From: Saccharopolyspora sp. SCSIO 74807 | GTDB lineage: Bacteria > Actinomycetota > Actinomycetes > Mycobacteriales > Pseudonocardiaceae | Direction: 5' to 3' | DNA: 64,000 nucleotides | Assembly: GCF_037023755.1 (NCBI RefSeq) | Contig: NZ_CP146100.1 | Span: 6,540,501 to 6,604,500, forward strand | Shown here: positions 24,744 through 33,881 of the stretch, one piece after another | Layout of the letters: each line of letters opens with the position of its first letter | How positions within the stretch are numbered: the first letter of the stretch is position 1 | The notes under the pieces: model-generated | Seen by the model: the letters and a program-made list of their open reading frames with translations, nothing else | Databases searched by the model: none | Told to the model about the DNA's origin: nothing | Made by a program: the position numbers and the translations under genes

Positions 24744-27284
24744 TCACGATTCCCAGGAGGCCGCGAGCAGGGCGAGTTCGGCGCGCCCGGCGAGCCCGAG
24801 CTTGCGGTAGATCCGGGTCAGGTGCTTTTCCACCGCCCGCGAGCTCACCGCCAGCTCGGTGGCGATGCGCTGGTTGCCGAACCCGGCGGCGACGAGCCGG
24901 GCGATGCGCAGTTCCGCGGGCGTCGGCTCGGCGTGCGTCCCGCCGTTGGCGGCGATGTGCACCGCGGAGCGCAGGCCGGGCACGCCGCAGGCCGCGGCGA
25001 GCAGCTCGCCTCGACCGGCTTCCTCGGCGGCTTCGGCGGGAGCTGTCGCGCGAAGCCGTTGCCCCAGCAGCAGGTGCGTTTTCGCCGATTCCAACGTGCA
25101 CGGCGTGCCGCGCAGCACGTCGAGGGCGCGGCGGAAGAAGTCGATGCTCGCTTCGCCGTCGGTGACCGCGCCCCAAACCCGCAGGGCGCGGCCGATTCCG
25201 CTCGGCACGCCCCACTGCACCGCCAGGCGATGGTCCTCGGCGATCACCTCGACGGCCGCTTCCGAGCGGCCGAGCCGGTGTTGCAGCAGGCAAACCCAGC
25301 TGCGCCACGGCAGCAGGCAAGGGTTGCGCCAGCCCGCGCGATCCAGTTCCCGGCCGCATTCCAGCAGGTGCGCCAGCGCGGTTTCGATTTCGTCGCCGAT
25401 CGCCGCGAGCGCACCGGCGCACAACGACCGCACCCACTCCGGGGATTTCCTGCTGCGATGCCGGGAGAGCACCGGTGCGGCGCGCACCAGGTCGCCGGTG
25501 TCCAACATGGACCAAACCAGCGTAACGAGGCAGTCCGCGACCACGGAGGTCAATTCCGGGTCGCAGCGGCGCAGGGTCCGCTCCGCGAGCGCGGCGGCTT
25601 CGCTGGGGCGGCCGGAGCGCATCAGCACGAAGCTCCACTGCGCATCGATGATGAGGGTGGCGGCCGAATCCGGCGCGAGCGCACGCACTGCACGCAGCCT
25701 GCGCTCGGCTTCGCCGAACTCGTCGGCCATCGCCAGCGCGTGCGCCGCCAGCGGAACCGCACCGAACGCGTCGTCCGCGGGCACCTTGCGCGCCCAAGCC
25801 TGCACGCTGTCCACATCGGTCCCGCCAAGTGCGGCCGCGTGCAGCAGGACCGCCGCCCGTTCCGGATCCGCGTCCTCCTGCGGAAGGTCGCGGAAAAGGC
25901 TGGCCGTGTCGCTCGTCCACCCGGCTTCGCGCAGCCGCGCGAACCGGTACCGAGCGTCCATCGCGTCGCGAACGTCGCTCGGCAGCTCGTCGTTTCCGCG
26001 CAGCCGCCCCAATTCGTCGACCACCGAAGGCGGCGCCGCGTCCAGCAGCGCCAGCGGAATCTCGTTGAGAGCCGCCGACCGCTGCCCGGCCGAGTCGAGA
26101 CCGGGCACTGCCTGCGCGATGTGCCGCACGGCGGCGGCCGGGTCGCCGGAGCGCTCCGCCCGCGCCAGATCGGTCAGCAGGTCCGCACGATCGGGGCGGG
26201 CCAGCAATCCTCGTCGCAGACAGCGGATCGCGGCGGGCTCGTCCCCGCGCCGCAGCGCGGACCGCCCGGCCGCGCGCAACACCTCGACTTCCCATTCGTC
26301 GCGCACGACGTCGCAGGTGAGGTGTTCGGCCACCACTTCAGGCGGCTGGTCGTCGGCGTGCAGCGACCGCGCGGCCGCGCGGTGCGCGTCGGCGGCCTCC
26401 GCGGCGTCGGACTGCGATGCCACCGCCTCGGCGAACACCGGGTGCACGAAACGCGGGGCGTCCGCTGCGACCACGAGGCCCAGTTCGGCCAGTGCACCGG
26501 CCGCGCACTCGGCCGAATGCTGCCGGGCGGCGAGACCGGGCCCCAGCAGCGCGATGTCGCGGGCGGCTGCCCGCACCGGCTCGGGCTGCTCGCGCAACAC
26601 CGCCAACGCGCGCTCGCCGACCGCCCGCGGGCGCAATGCGCGGAGCAACTCCACATCGGACTCGCACGGACGTCCGCCGGCTTCGCGAAGATCCTGCAGC
26701 AGTGCGTACAGCAGCAACGGTATTCCGGCGGAAATGTCCTGGCACACCCGCACGAATTCGTCATCGCCGCGCTCGCCGAACAGATCTTCCACGACCGCCG
26801 AGATCCCGTCCGCGGTCAACGGATCGAGCCGCCTGCACGTGGAACTCCCCAGCGATGCCGGCCCGTCCGCACCGTCCATTCGAGATGCGACCAGCAGAAC
26901 CCGCGACGCTGCTGACTCCGCCAGCGATTCCAGCCACCGCAACGAATCCGCATCCGCGCGGTGGAGATCGTCGACGATTACCACGACCGGCCCGGTGGAT
27001 CCGAGCAATTCCCGCCGCAGCGCGGCGAAATCGTCCAGGTCCGGGAAAAGCCGATGCAACAGCCCTGCCGGGACGGCAACGGAACCGGCCACCGCGCGCA
27101 ACACCCGTGCGCCCTGCTCCCGCGCGATCCGGGCGATCTCGCCGCACAGCGCGGATCTGCCGATGCCTACCGGCCCGGAGAAGACCAGCGTCCCGCCGCT
27201 ACCCCGCCGCGCCGCCGCGAGCGCCGTCGTCACGAGGTCGATCTCGGCGTCGCGCTCGCGCAGCACTGCCGTCCCGATGCGCAA
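24744..27284 (-). CDS. LAL-type LuxR-family ATPase regulator (copy 1)
   Basis: The protein is 846 residues. The N-terminal ATPase has Walker A FSGPVGIGRSAL (Arg in place of Lys) and Walker B VVVIVDDLHRAD. A long TPR-like helical middle follows, then a C-terminal LuxR helix-turn-helix (LRIARLVAAGFGNQRIATEL, then VEKHLTRIYRKLGL). LAL proteins are large pathway or sugar-responsive activators. The start is uncertain: TTG 27284 is the farthest possible, and GTG 27266 gives MLRERDAEIDLV, the usual LAL start. It lies 77 bases downstream of the mannitol-type PTS genes on the same strand and might control them. Confidence 0.87.
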   Translation of the reverse strand: MRIGTAVLRERDAEIDLVTTALAAARRGSGGTLVFSGPVGIGRSALCGEIARIAREQGARVLRAVAGSVAVPAGLLHRLFPDLDDFAALRRELLGSTGPVVVIVDDLHRADADSLRWLESLAESAASRVLLVASRMDGADGPASLGSSTCRRLDPLTADGISAVVEDLFGERGDDEFVRVCQDISAGIPLLLYALLQDLREAGGRPCESDVELLRALRPRAVGERALAVLREQPEPVRAAARDIALLGPGLAARQHSAECAAGALAELGLVVAADAPRFVHPVFAEAVASQSDAAEAADAHRAAARSLHADDQPPEVVAEHLTCDVVRDEWEVEVLRAAGRSALRRGDEPAAIRCLRRGLLARPDRADLLTDLARAERSGDPAAAVRHIAQAVPGLDSAGQRSAALNEIPLALLDAAPPSVVDELGRLRGNDELPSDVRDAMDARYRFARLREAGWTSDTASLFRDLPQEDADPERAAVLLHAAALGGTDVDSVQAWARKVPADDAFGAVPLAAHALAMADEFGEAERRLRAVRALAPDSAATLIIDAQWSFVLMRSGRPSEAAALAERTLRRCDPELTSVVADCLVTLVWSMLDTGDLVRAAPVLSRHRSRKSPEWVRSLCAGALAAIGDEIETALAHLLECGRELDRAGWRNPCLLPWRSWVCLLQHRLGRSEAAVEVIAEDHRLAVQWGVPSGIGRALRVWGAVTDGEASIDFFRRALDVLRGTPCTLESAKTHLLLGQRLRATAPAEAAEEAGRGELLAAACGVPGLRSAVHIAANGGTHAEPTPAELRIARLVAAGFGNQRIATELAVSSRAVEKHLTRIYRKLGLAGRAELALLAASWES

Positions 27285-27361
27285 CCGCGATCACCACCCG
27301 AACCCGCACGATGACGATTTTCCTTGCACCGCAACGTATTTCACGGCGTGAATCGGGAGGT

Positions 27362-27847
27362 TCACCGATCAGCCCGCCCGGACCGCAACAACCGCTCCAC
27401 CGTCTCGGCGTCCGGCGCCTCGCGGAGCCTCGCGGCGCGCGCCGGATCCATCAGCACCTTCGCCAGCGCCGCCAGCAGGTCCAGGTACCCGGCACCGCGC
27501 TCCTCGGCGGCTCCGTCCGACTGCCCGGAACCGGCCGCGATCGCCACGCACAACCGCACCAGCGCGCCGTCGCTCCAGCGCACGCCACCGGGGAATTGCA
27601 GCACCACCAGCGCAGTGCGGTGCACGTGCTCACCGGATCCCGCGGTGCCGTGCGGAATCGCCACTCCTTCGCCGATGTGCGTGGAGACCGACTTCTCCCG
27701 CTCGTGCATCGCGGCGACGTACGGTTCGTCGACCGCGCCCGCCTCCACCAGCGACCGGCCGCACTGCTGCACCGCCTCGAAGTGGTCGGCCGCGCACAAC
27801 CCGAGCCGGACCGCGGCGGGCCGCGGCGGGTGGTGCTGCGCCGTCAT
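27362..27847 (-). CDS. PTS EIIA component, mannitol/fructose type
   Basis: The protein is 161 residues. The phosphorylated histidine is in GEGVAIPHGT near residue 65, and the domain (PTS EIIA type 2) covers most of the chain. It receives phosphate from HPr and passes it to the EIIB protein encoded upstream. ATG 27847 overlaps the EIIB stop by four bases, so IIC, IIB and IIA are co-translated in that order. Confidence 0.88.
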   Translation of the reverse strand: MTAQHHPPRPAAVRLGLCAADHFEAVQQCGRSLVEAGAVDEPYVAAMHEREKSVSTHIGEGVAIPHGTAGSGEHVHRTALVVLQFPGGVRWSDGALVRLCVAIAAGSGQSDGAAEERGAGYLDLLAALAKVLMDPARAARLREAPDAETVERLLRSGRADR

Positions 27848-28299
27848 CCGGAGCCGCCCAGGGGACCGCCGTCCCGCACCGCCTGCTCCACCCGGTCGAA
27901 CACCGGGTCGCCGAGGAAGCTGCGAAAACCCATGATCACCGCCGAGCCGGTGTCCTCCCGGCGCGCCCGCTCCAGCATGGTCTCCTGGCACAGCACCAGA
28001 TCCGCGTCGTCCGGGATGTGCGTGACCGAGGCCGCGGCCACCGACACGTCGTAGGGCTTGAGCCTGCCCGCGAGCTGGGCGGCGACCATGGCGCTGCTGC
28101 CCATCCCCGCGTCGCAGGCGACGATCACCTTGCGCACCTCGGCACCTTCGATCGTGCCCGTCCAGTGCTCCTCGGCAGCGCGCCGCGCGGACCCGGCCGG
28201 TTCCGCGACGCGGGAGGACTCCGGGTCCTGCCCGTCCGGTATCCGGGCGGGCCGCGACTTGCCGGTCAGCGCGAATCCGATCGCCCGCCACAGGCTCAC
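27844..28299 (-). CDS. PTS EIIB component, mannitol type, separate polypeptide
   Basis: The protein is 151 residues. A variable N-terminus of about 55 residues leads to the EIIB domain with the phosphorylated cysteine in VIVACDAGMGSSAMVA near residue 63. In many bacteria this domain is fused to the membrane EIIC (MtlA); here the IIC stop and the GTG 28299 start overlap (GTGA), so the fusion is split but translation is coupled. Confidence 0.85.
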   Translation of the reverse strand: MSLWRAIGFALTGKSRPARIPDGQDPESSRVAEPAGSARRAAEEHWTGTIEGAEVRKVIVACDAGMGSSAMVAAQLAGRLKPYDVSVAAASVTHIPDDADLVLCQETMLERARREDTGSAVIMGFRSFLGDPVFDRVEQAVRDGGPLGGSG

Positions 28300-29384
28300 G
28301 AGACCGCACCTCCTTCCGCGACCCCGGCCGCGGGCTCCCGGCGCAGTTTGAGCAGCAGCGCGGCGACCGCGAACGACACCACCGCGGAAGCCGCGATACC
28401 GGCGATCACGCCGGGGAAACCGCCCTTCGGCGTCACCGCCAGCACCGCCACGACGCTGCCCGGCGACGGCGTGGCGACGACGCCGGCACCGGTCACGCTG
28501 AACACGAACACCCCGGCGGCGGAACCGGCGACGGTGGCCAGCAGCAACCGCGGTGCTGCCAGCACGTACGGGAAGTAGATCTCGTGGATGCCGCCGAGGA
28601 ACTGGATGACCATCGCGCCCGGCGCGCTGGAACGCATCGCTGGCGCCCCGAACAGCGCGACCGCCAGCAGCAGCCCCAAACCGGGCCCCGGGTTGGGTTC
28701 GACGAGGAACTCGATGGCCTTGCCGGTGCTCATCGACTCCGAGACGCCGAGCGGCCCGAGCACCCCGTGGTTGACGGCGTTGTTCAGGAACAGCACCTTG
28801 GCCGGCTCCACGAACACCGACACCAGCGGCAGCAGGTGCATCCCGATCAGCAGCCGCACCCCCTGGCCGAGGGTGACCGTGGCGCTTTCGATGACCGGGC
28901 CGATCGCCAGCATCCCCAGGATCGCCAGCACACCACCGATGATCCCGGCGGAGAAGTTGTCCACCAGCATCTTGAAGCCGGGCGCGACGTGCTTGCCGAC
29001 CCGCTCGTCGAACTGCTTGAGCACCCAGCCCGCCAGCGGTCCGACGATCATCGCGCCGAGGAACATCGGGATGTCCGCGCCGGTGGCGATGCCCGCGGTG
29101 GCCACCGCGCCGACCACCGCGCCGCGCCTGCCGTGCACCTGGCTGCCGCCGGTGTAGCCGATCAGCAGCGGCAGCAGCAGCTTGATCATCGGCTCGTTGA
29201 GCTGCGCGAGGTAGGGGTTCGGCAGCCAGCCGGCCGGCGTGAACAGCGCGCTGCACAGTCCCCAGGCGATGAAGGCGCCGATGTTGGGCAGCACCATGCC
29301 CGCCAGCCGCCCGCCGAAGCGCTGCACCGCCGCGCGGGCTCTTCGGGCCGGTGCGCCCGGGTCTTGCGTGGCCGTACCCGACAT
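28296..29384 (-). CDS. PTS EIIC permease, mannitol type
   Basis: The protein is 362 residues with many transmembrane segments and the mannitol-EIIC features LPNIGAFIAWGLCSALF, GIATGADIPMFLGAMI and the substrate loop IHEIYFPYVL. It transports and phosphorylates mannitol or a related hexitol. ATG 29384 has GGGAAG 8 bases upstream. No mannitol-1-phosphate dehydrogenase lies next to the operon, so the phosphorylated product must be handled elsewhere, or the substrate differs. Confidence 0.88.
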   Translation of the reverse strand: MSGTATQDPGAPARRARAAVQRFGGRLAGMVLPNIGAFIAWGLCSALFTPAGWLPNPYLAQLNEPMIKLLLPLLIGYTGGSQVHGRRGAVVGAVATAGIATGADIPMFLGAMIVGPLAGWVLKQFDERVGKHVAPGFKMLVDNFSAGIIGGVLAILGMLAIGPVIESATVTLGQGVRLLIGMHLLPLVSVFVEPAKVLFLNNAVNHGVLGPLGVSESMSTGKAIEFLVEPNPGPGLGLLLAVALFGAPAMRSSAPGAMVIQFLGGIHEIYFPYVLAAPRLLLATVAGSAAGVFVFSVTGAGVVATPSPGSVVAVLAVTPKGGFPGVIAGIAASAVVSFAVAALLLKLRREPAAGVAEGGAVS

Positions 29385-29894
29385 GGTTGTCACTTCCCGT
29401 GCTCGCCGACGCCTGTGTCGATCACCGCCCGCGCCGGACTCGGGTGACCGCTGCCCGGTGGGACGCGGTGCGCGCCGGGTCCTGGCGCGGGTCGTGCGGC
29501 TGCGGCGCGGCGCCGCCGGGCGAGTTCGCCGGTCGTGGGCTCGCGGCAGCCTCGGGAAAGATAACCGGCCGGGTCTTCGGCTCCGGCGCCCACGTGCGCG
29601 CAAGGAGCGGGACGCGGCTCGCGCGGTGCGCAGCCGACGGGTGCCGCATCGGCAGCGCGGCCGGTGGCGGGGCCGCTGATCAGCGTCGATTCGCTGGTAC
29701 CGCGCGGTGCTCGCCCGGCCGGGGGTGGCGCGGCGGTGGCGGTCGCGAGCACGTGCGCAGCCCTCCCGTGGTGGACGACGACCGGCCGGGTCGTCTCGGG
29801 TGAGCGATCTTGCACGGGGGCCGCGGCGTTGGCAAGCGAGCGGGCGACGCGGTCGGGCTCGGGATTTTCGCGGACGGACTGCGATTCTCGTTCG
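29385..29894. other. Intergenic region upstream of the PTS operon
   Basis: About 510 GC-rich bases between two minus-strand genes. It must hold the PTS promoter and the end of the PAS-LuxR transcript, but I see no clear -35/-10 pair, terminator or reading frame of normal composition. Short Arg/Pro-rich frames on both strands look like noise. Confidence 0.4.
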
Positions 29895-30689
29895 TTACTT
29901 CACGAACTCCGGCAGGACTCGCGGGGGCCATTGGCCGAGACCGAGGATGCCCAGCGAGTACCCCTTGGACACGAGCGCGGGACGGTTGCCGACCTTCAGC
30001 TTCCGCAGCAGCGTCGCCACGTGGTACTCCACGCCGCCGCGGCTGAGGTAGAGCTTCGTCGCCAGCTGCACGGTCGACTCGCCCGCGGCGACGCCCTCCA
30101 GGATTCGCGCGTCGAGTTCGCTGAGCATCTTGTCCGCGCCGCCGGTCACCGCCTGCCGCGGCGGTTCGTCCGGCCGCAGCAGCACCAGCACGGCCTCGGC
30201 GCGGCCGGACCTGCTGGGCACCGCGATGCCGGTCAGCTCACCGGCGAAGACGGTGTCCGACCCGGCGCTCGCCGCGTCCGGATCCGGGCGGGCACCCGAG
30301 TCCTTCGGCCGCAGCGCCGAGTTCCGCGCCCCGAGCACCGTCTCGTTCGCCGCCGGCTCCGCGCCCTTGCCGCCGACGGCCACCGTGCGCTCGATGAACC
30401 GCGGTCCGCGGCCTTCGACCAGCCGCGCGAACTGGTAGCGGAACCGGCCGCGCACGCCCGGGTGCAGGAAGTCCGGGAATTCGCGGCCGAGCACGTCGGC
30501 GGTGCCGCGGCCGAACTGCTTGGCGAAATGCCGGTTCGCCTCCAGCACGCGCATTCCCGGATCCAGGCTCGCCATGCACATCCCGGACTGCTCGAACAGC
30601 GAGCGGAACAATTTCCGGTAGCCGTCGGCGGACCCGTGTTCCACGTCGTCCGGCTCGTTTCTGGTTCGGATCGTGGCGGCGGCTGCCAT
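29895..30689 (-). CDS. PAS-LuxR regulator (PimM-like)
   Basis: The protein is 264 residues. An N-terminal PAS domain (about residues 28-130: LFEQSGMCMASLDPGMRVLE, then FGRGTADVLGREFPDFLHPG) is joined to a C-terminal LuxR helix-turn-helix (LDARILEGVAAGESTVQLA, then SRGGVEYHVATLLRKLKV). This arrangement is known from polyene macrolide cluster activators such as PimM, which bind conserved operators. No polyketide genes are in this window, so its target is either distant or unrelated. ATG 30689 is the only good start. A promoter is visible 80-110 bases upstream. Confidence 0.88.
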   Translation of the reverse strand: MAAAATIRTRNEPDDVEHGSADGYRKLFRSLFEQSGMCMASLDPGMRVLEANRHFAKQFGRGTADVLGREFPDFLHPGVRGRFRYQFARLVEGRGPRFIERTVAVGGKGAEPAANETVLGARNSALRPKDSGARPDPDAASAGSDTVFAGELTGIAVPSRSGRAEAVLVLLRPDEPPRQAVTGGADKMLSELDARILEGVAAGESTVQLATKLYLSRGGVEYHVATLLRKLKVGNRPALVSKGYSLGILGLGQWPPRVLPEFVK

Positions 30690-31030
30690 GACGGATCATC
30701 CATTCCTTCTCCGGCATCACTGCGCGGTCCGCTGCTGCGAGCGATGGGACCACCAGTTTTTCCGTCGCGAAGGCTATGGAGCGAAAACCAACCAAGTCAA
30801 CACTGGAGGCGGCTGGAGCTTAAGGCTGCGGTCGCCGTGCCCGCGGGTTCGGTGCGGTGCGGGCCGGTACGGTTCGGTGGGCGATGAACTGCGGTTTCAC
30901 CGCGGGGAAGGGCGTGCGGGCGGGCTCGGCGGCGACTGCTCAGCGGGCGCGCGAACCCCACACGCCCGGATCGAAACAAACACAACCCGAATTCGCCGGA
31001 ACGTCTCCGCGACGTACTGTGTCGTACGGT
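30690..31030. other. Intergenic region between PAS-LuxR and LAL copy 2
   Basis: About 340 bases. The right part near 30771-30800 holds a promoter for the PAS-LuxR gene. The stretch 30845-30885 is a low-complexity GGT(T/A)CGGT-type repeat. Nothing else is recognisable. Confidence 0.45.
30771..30800 (-). promoter_or_regulatory. Vegetative-type promoter for PAS-LuxR gene
   Basis: On the minus strand TTGACT (30800-30795) and TAGCCT (30776-30771) are separated by 18 bases, close to the actinomycete consensus TTGACN and TANNNT. The predicted leader to ATG 30689 is about 75 bases. Confidence 0.55.
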
Positions 31031-33877
31031 TCACGCACCGCGCACGGGCCGCTCCGCGGGAATTCTCCGGCGCACCGCCGCGGCGAGCCCGGCACGGCCG
31101 TCGACCCCCAATTTGCGGTAAACCGCGCTGAGCCGTTTCTCCACCGCCCGGCGGCTGATCCGGAGTTCGTCGGCGATGTCCTGATTGGTGTGCCCGAGCG
31201 CGGCCAATCCGGCCACCACTTCCTCGGCCCGGGTCAATTCCGCGGTGTTCGGCGCGGAATGCGGCTCGGGCCCGTCTTCGGCCGGTGCGGCGTTGCAGCG
31301 GGCGGCGAGCAGCCTGCCTTCGGCGATCAGCGCCTCGGACTCGGCAGGTGCCCGGTCCGCCAGCGCGGAACCCAGCGCGGTCAGCGCCTGCGCCAGCACC
31401 AGCTCGTCGGTGCCCGTGCGCAGCACCTGCACGGATTCGCGCAGCAGCCGGACGCCGCGAGAACCGCCGGTGACCGTCGCGAGCACCCGCAGCGCCAGGC
31501 CGAGCTGGGCGGGCGCGCCCCACTGCCGGGCCCGCTCGAGTTCCTGCTCGGCCAGCCCCGCGGCGGCGTGCCGCGCGCCGAGCCGGTGGTGCAGCAGCGC
31601 AGCGGTCGGGCGCCACGAGTACATCGCGGTGCCGTGCCAGCCGGATTGCTCCAGCCGCCTGCCGCAGTCGAGCACGTGCGCCAGCGCCGACTGCGGCTGC
31701 CCGTTCTGCAGCGCCATCGCGGACTGTAGGAGCCGCCTGGTCGCGAACAACCGCAGGTCGTGCGCAGCGCCGGGCAGCTGCAGCACCCGATCGGCCAGCT
31801 CGGGGTCGCGCAGTCGCCGAGCGACCGTGCCCAGCGCGCACACCGGCAGCACCATCGCCTCGTTGCGCGCCGGATCGGCCAGCTCGAACGCGGTGAGCGC
31901 GACGCTGCGGGCTGGTGCGAGCTGCCCGGAGCTCATCAGCAGCAGGCTCCGCTCGGCCGCCACTACCGCCTCGGTGCCGGTGGCGCCGCGTTGCCGCGCG
32001 TTCTCGCCCGCCAGCCCCAGCCACGACTCCAGTCCTTCCGGCGCGCCCGCCGCCAGCAGCAGCGGCGGCAGGTAGGCCAGCATCGAGTGCACCGCGGTCG
32101 AGGCGTTCGCCGGTTCCTGTTCCAGCAGTTCCCGCGCCATGCCTGCGACTTCGGCCGCCCGTGCCCGCCCGGACAGCGTCACCGCGGACAGCAGCACCAC
32201 GCGCAATTCGCGTTCCGCGGCACTGCCCGCACCGGCACCGAGTTCGCCGAGCCGGGCGGCGGCGGCCGGATGCGTGGCGGCGTCTTCCAGCGCCGCGTAC
32301 CGCGTCCGCGCCTCCAAGCGCAGCGCGAGCTGGCCATCGGCGTCGGAGGGCGGGCCGAGTTCCCCTTGGACCCGCTGCACCAGCTCCGCGACCTGCGGCA
32401 GCGCCCCGGCGGCGGTCAGCGGCAGCTGCGCGACCACTTCGGCCCGTTCGCGCACCCCGGGCAGCCTGGGAACGGCTTGGGTGATGTGCCGGACCGCGGA
32501 GCCGACGTCGAACGCCAGCTCCACCGACCCGAGCTCGGCCAGCAACCGCGCGCGATCCGCACCAGCGGGGTCCAGGTCCAGCAGGGCTCGGCGCAGGTAG
32601 CGAGCGGCCGTCTCCGGAACGCGCGGCCGCACCGCGGCCGCGGCCTCCCGCAGCCGCAGCACGCCCCGGTCCGGCAGCGCGGAGTTGACCAGCAGCAGCT
32701 GGTCCGCGACCGCCTCCGGTGGGCGGCCGTGGCCGTGCAGCAGCTCGGCGGCGCGCAGGTGCAGGTCGTCCTCGGCATCGGCCTGCTCGTCCACGACCGC
32801 GAGCACGTCGTCGGCGACTTCCGGACTGATCGCGGCGATGCGGTCCACCCGCACCTCGAACCACGGTTCCAGCGCGCGCAGCGCGTCGTCGTAGCGCACC
32901 GGGTCCAATTCGGACAGTTGTTGGACCAGCGCCGGATCCGCGTGCTCGCCCAGCGCGACCACCGAGCGGGCCACCAGCGCGGCCGGTGCGGTCAACTCCT
33001 TCGCCAACCGCCGCCTGCGATCGTCGCCTGCGAGCTCGTGCAGCCACGCCACCGGATCGGGCTCGGTGTGCACCGCGTGCGCCACCGCTTGGTCGAGCAG
33101 GCGCACCAGGTCGCGCGGATTGCCGCCGGTGAGCTCGTGGCAGCAGGCGGCGAACTCCGCATCGACGTCGAGCCGCGCGCGCACCAGCTCGCCGGTCGCC
33201 GCCGCCGACAGCGGACCGGGGCGCAACCGGTGCCCGGCTGCCGCGGTGAACTCGTGCATCAGCGCCGCGCGGTCGCGCTCGGGTTCCCGTCCGGCGCCGA
33301 GCACCGCCGCGATCAGCACTCGCATCCCGCGCAACCGCGCCACCAGGTGCACGAGGCAACGCAGCGACGCGTCGTCGGCGAAGTGCAGATCGTCCACCAC
33401 CAGCACGACCGGCCGGACGGCGCTGGTGCGCACCAGCAGTGCGTGCAGCGAATGCAGCACCGAGATCGGGACGGTGCCCGCCTGCGAGTCCGCGTCCTCG
33501 CCGGCGGGCGGCAGCGCGTCGCGCGGGGTGTCCGCTGTGGATGAAGCAACCGGAACGTCCGGAGCGTCGCCCGTCGCGGAGTCGCCAGCAGTGTCTATTG
33601 TGGATGGTCGAGTTGCCGCTTCGACGCGGGCGGCCTCCGAGAGCCCGCGCAGCAGGCGGCGCGCGAGCCCGAACCGGAAGGTCCGCTCGCTCGCGGCACC
33701 GCTCGCGCTCAGCACCAGCGCACCGCTGTCGTCCGCCAAGCCGCGCAACCGCTCCAGCAGCGCCGACCGGCCGCTTCCGGGCGTCCCCTCGATGTGCACC
33801 AGCGCACCGGATCCCGCCAGGACCGAGTCCACCGCCCGGCTCGACGCGGCCAGTTCGGCCTCGCGCTCGACCAGCAT
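31031..33877 (-). CDS. LAL-type LuxR-family ATPase regulator (copy 2)
   Basis: The protein is 948 residues starting MLVEREAELAASSRAVD, the classical LAL opening. Walker A is EGTPGSGRSALLERL (Arg replaces Lys) and Walker B VVLVVDDLHFADDASL. The middle is helical and repetitive, and the C-terminal helix-turn-helix includes GHTNQDIADELRISRRAVEK and VYRKLGVDGR. ATG 33877 is favoured over the longer frame because it aligns with the family start and avoids overlap with copy 3. It lies 4 bases downstream of copy 3, so the two are one transcript. Target genes are unknown. Confidence 0.87.
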   Translation of the reverse strand: MLVEREAELAASSRAVDSVLAGSGALVHIEGTPGSGRSALLERLRGLADDSGALVLSASGAASERTFRFGLARRLLRGLSEAARVEAATRPSTIDTAGDSATGDAPDVPVASSTADTPRDALPPAGEDADSQAGTVPISVLHSLHALLVRTSAVRPVVLVVDDLHFADDASLRCLVHLVARLRGMRVLIAAVLGAGREPERDRAALMHEFTAAAGHRLRPGPLSAAATGELVRARLDVDAEFAACCHELTGGNPRDLVRLLDQAVAHAVHTEPDPVAWLHELAGDDRRRRLAKELTAPAALVARSVVALGEHADPALVQQLSELDPVRYDDALRALEPWFEVRVDRIAAISPEVADDVLAVVDEQADAEDDLHLRAAELLHGHGRPPEAVADQLLLVNSALPDRGVLRLREAAAAVRPRVPETAARYLRRALLDLDPAGADRARLLAELGSVELAFDVGSAVRHITQAVPRLPGVRERAEVVAQLPLTAAGALPQVAELVQRVQGELGPPSDADGQLALRLEARTRYAALEDAATHPAAAARLGELGAGAGSAAERELRVVLLSAVTLSGRARAAEVAGMARELLEQEPANASTAVHSMLAYLPPLLLAAGAPEGLESWLGLAGENARQRGATGTEAVVAAERSLLLMSSGQLAPARSVALTAFELADPARNEAMVLPVCALGTVARRLRDPELADRVLQLPGAAHDLRLFATRRLLQSAMALQNGQPQSALAHVLDCGRRLEQSGWHGTAMYSWRPTAALLHHRLGARHAAAGLAEQELERARQWGAPAQLGLALRVLATVTGGSRGVRLLRESVQVLRTGTDELVLAQALTALGSALADRAPAESEALIAEGRLLAARCNAAPAEDGPEPHSAPNTAELTRAEEVVAGLAALGHTNQDIADELRISRRAVEKRLSAVYRKLGVDGRAGLAAAVRRRIPAERPVRGA

Positions 33878-33881
33878 CCGA

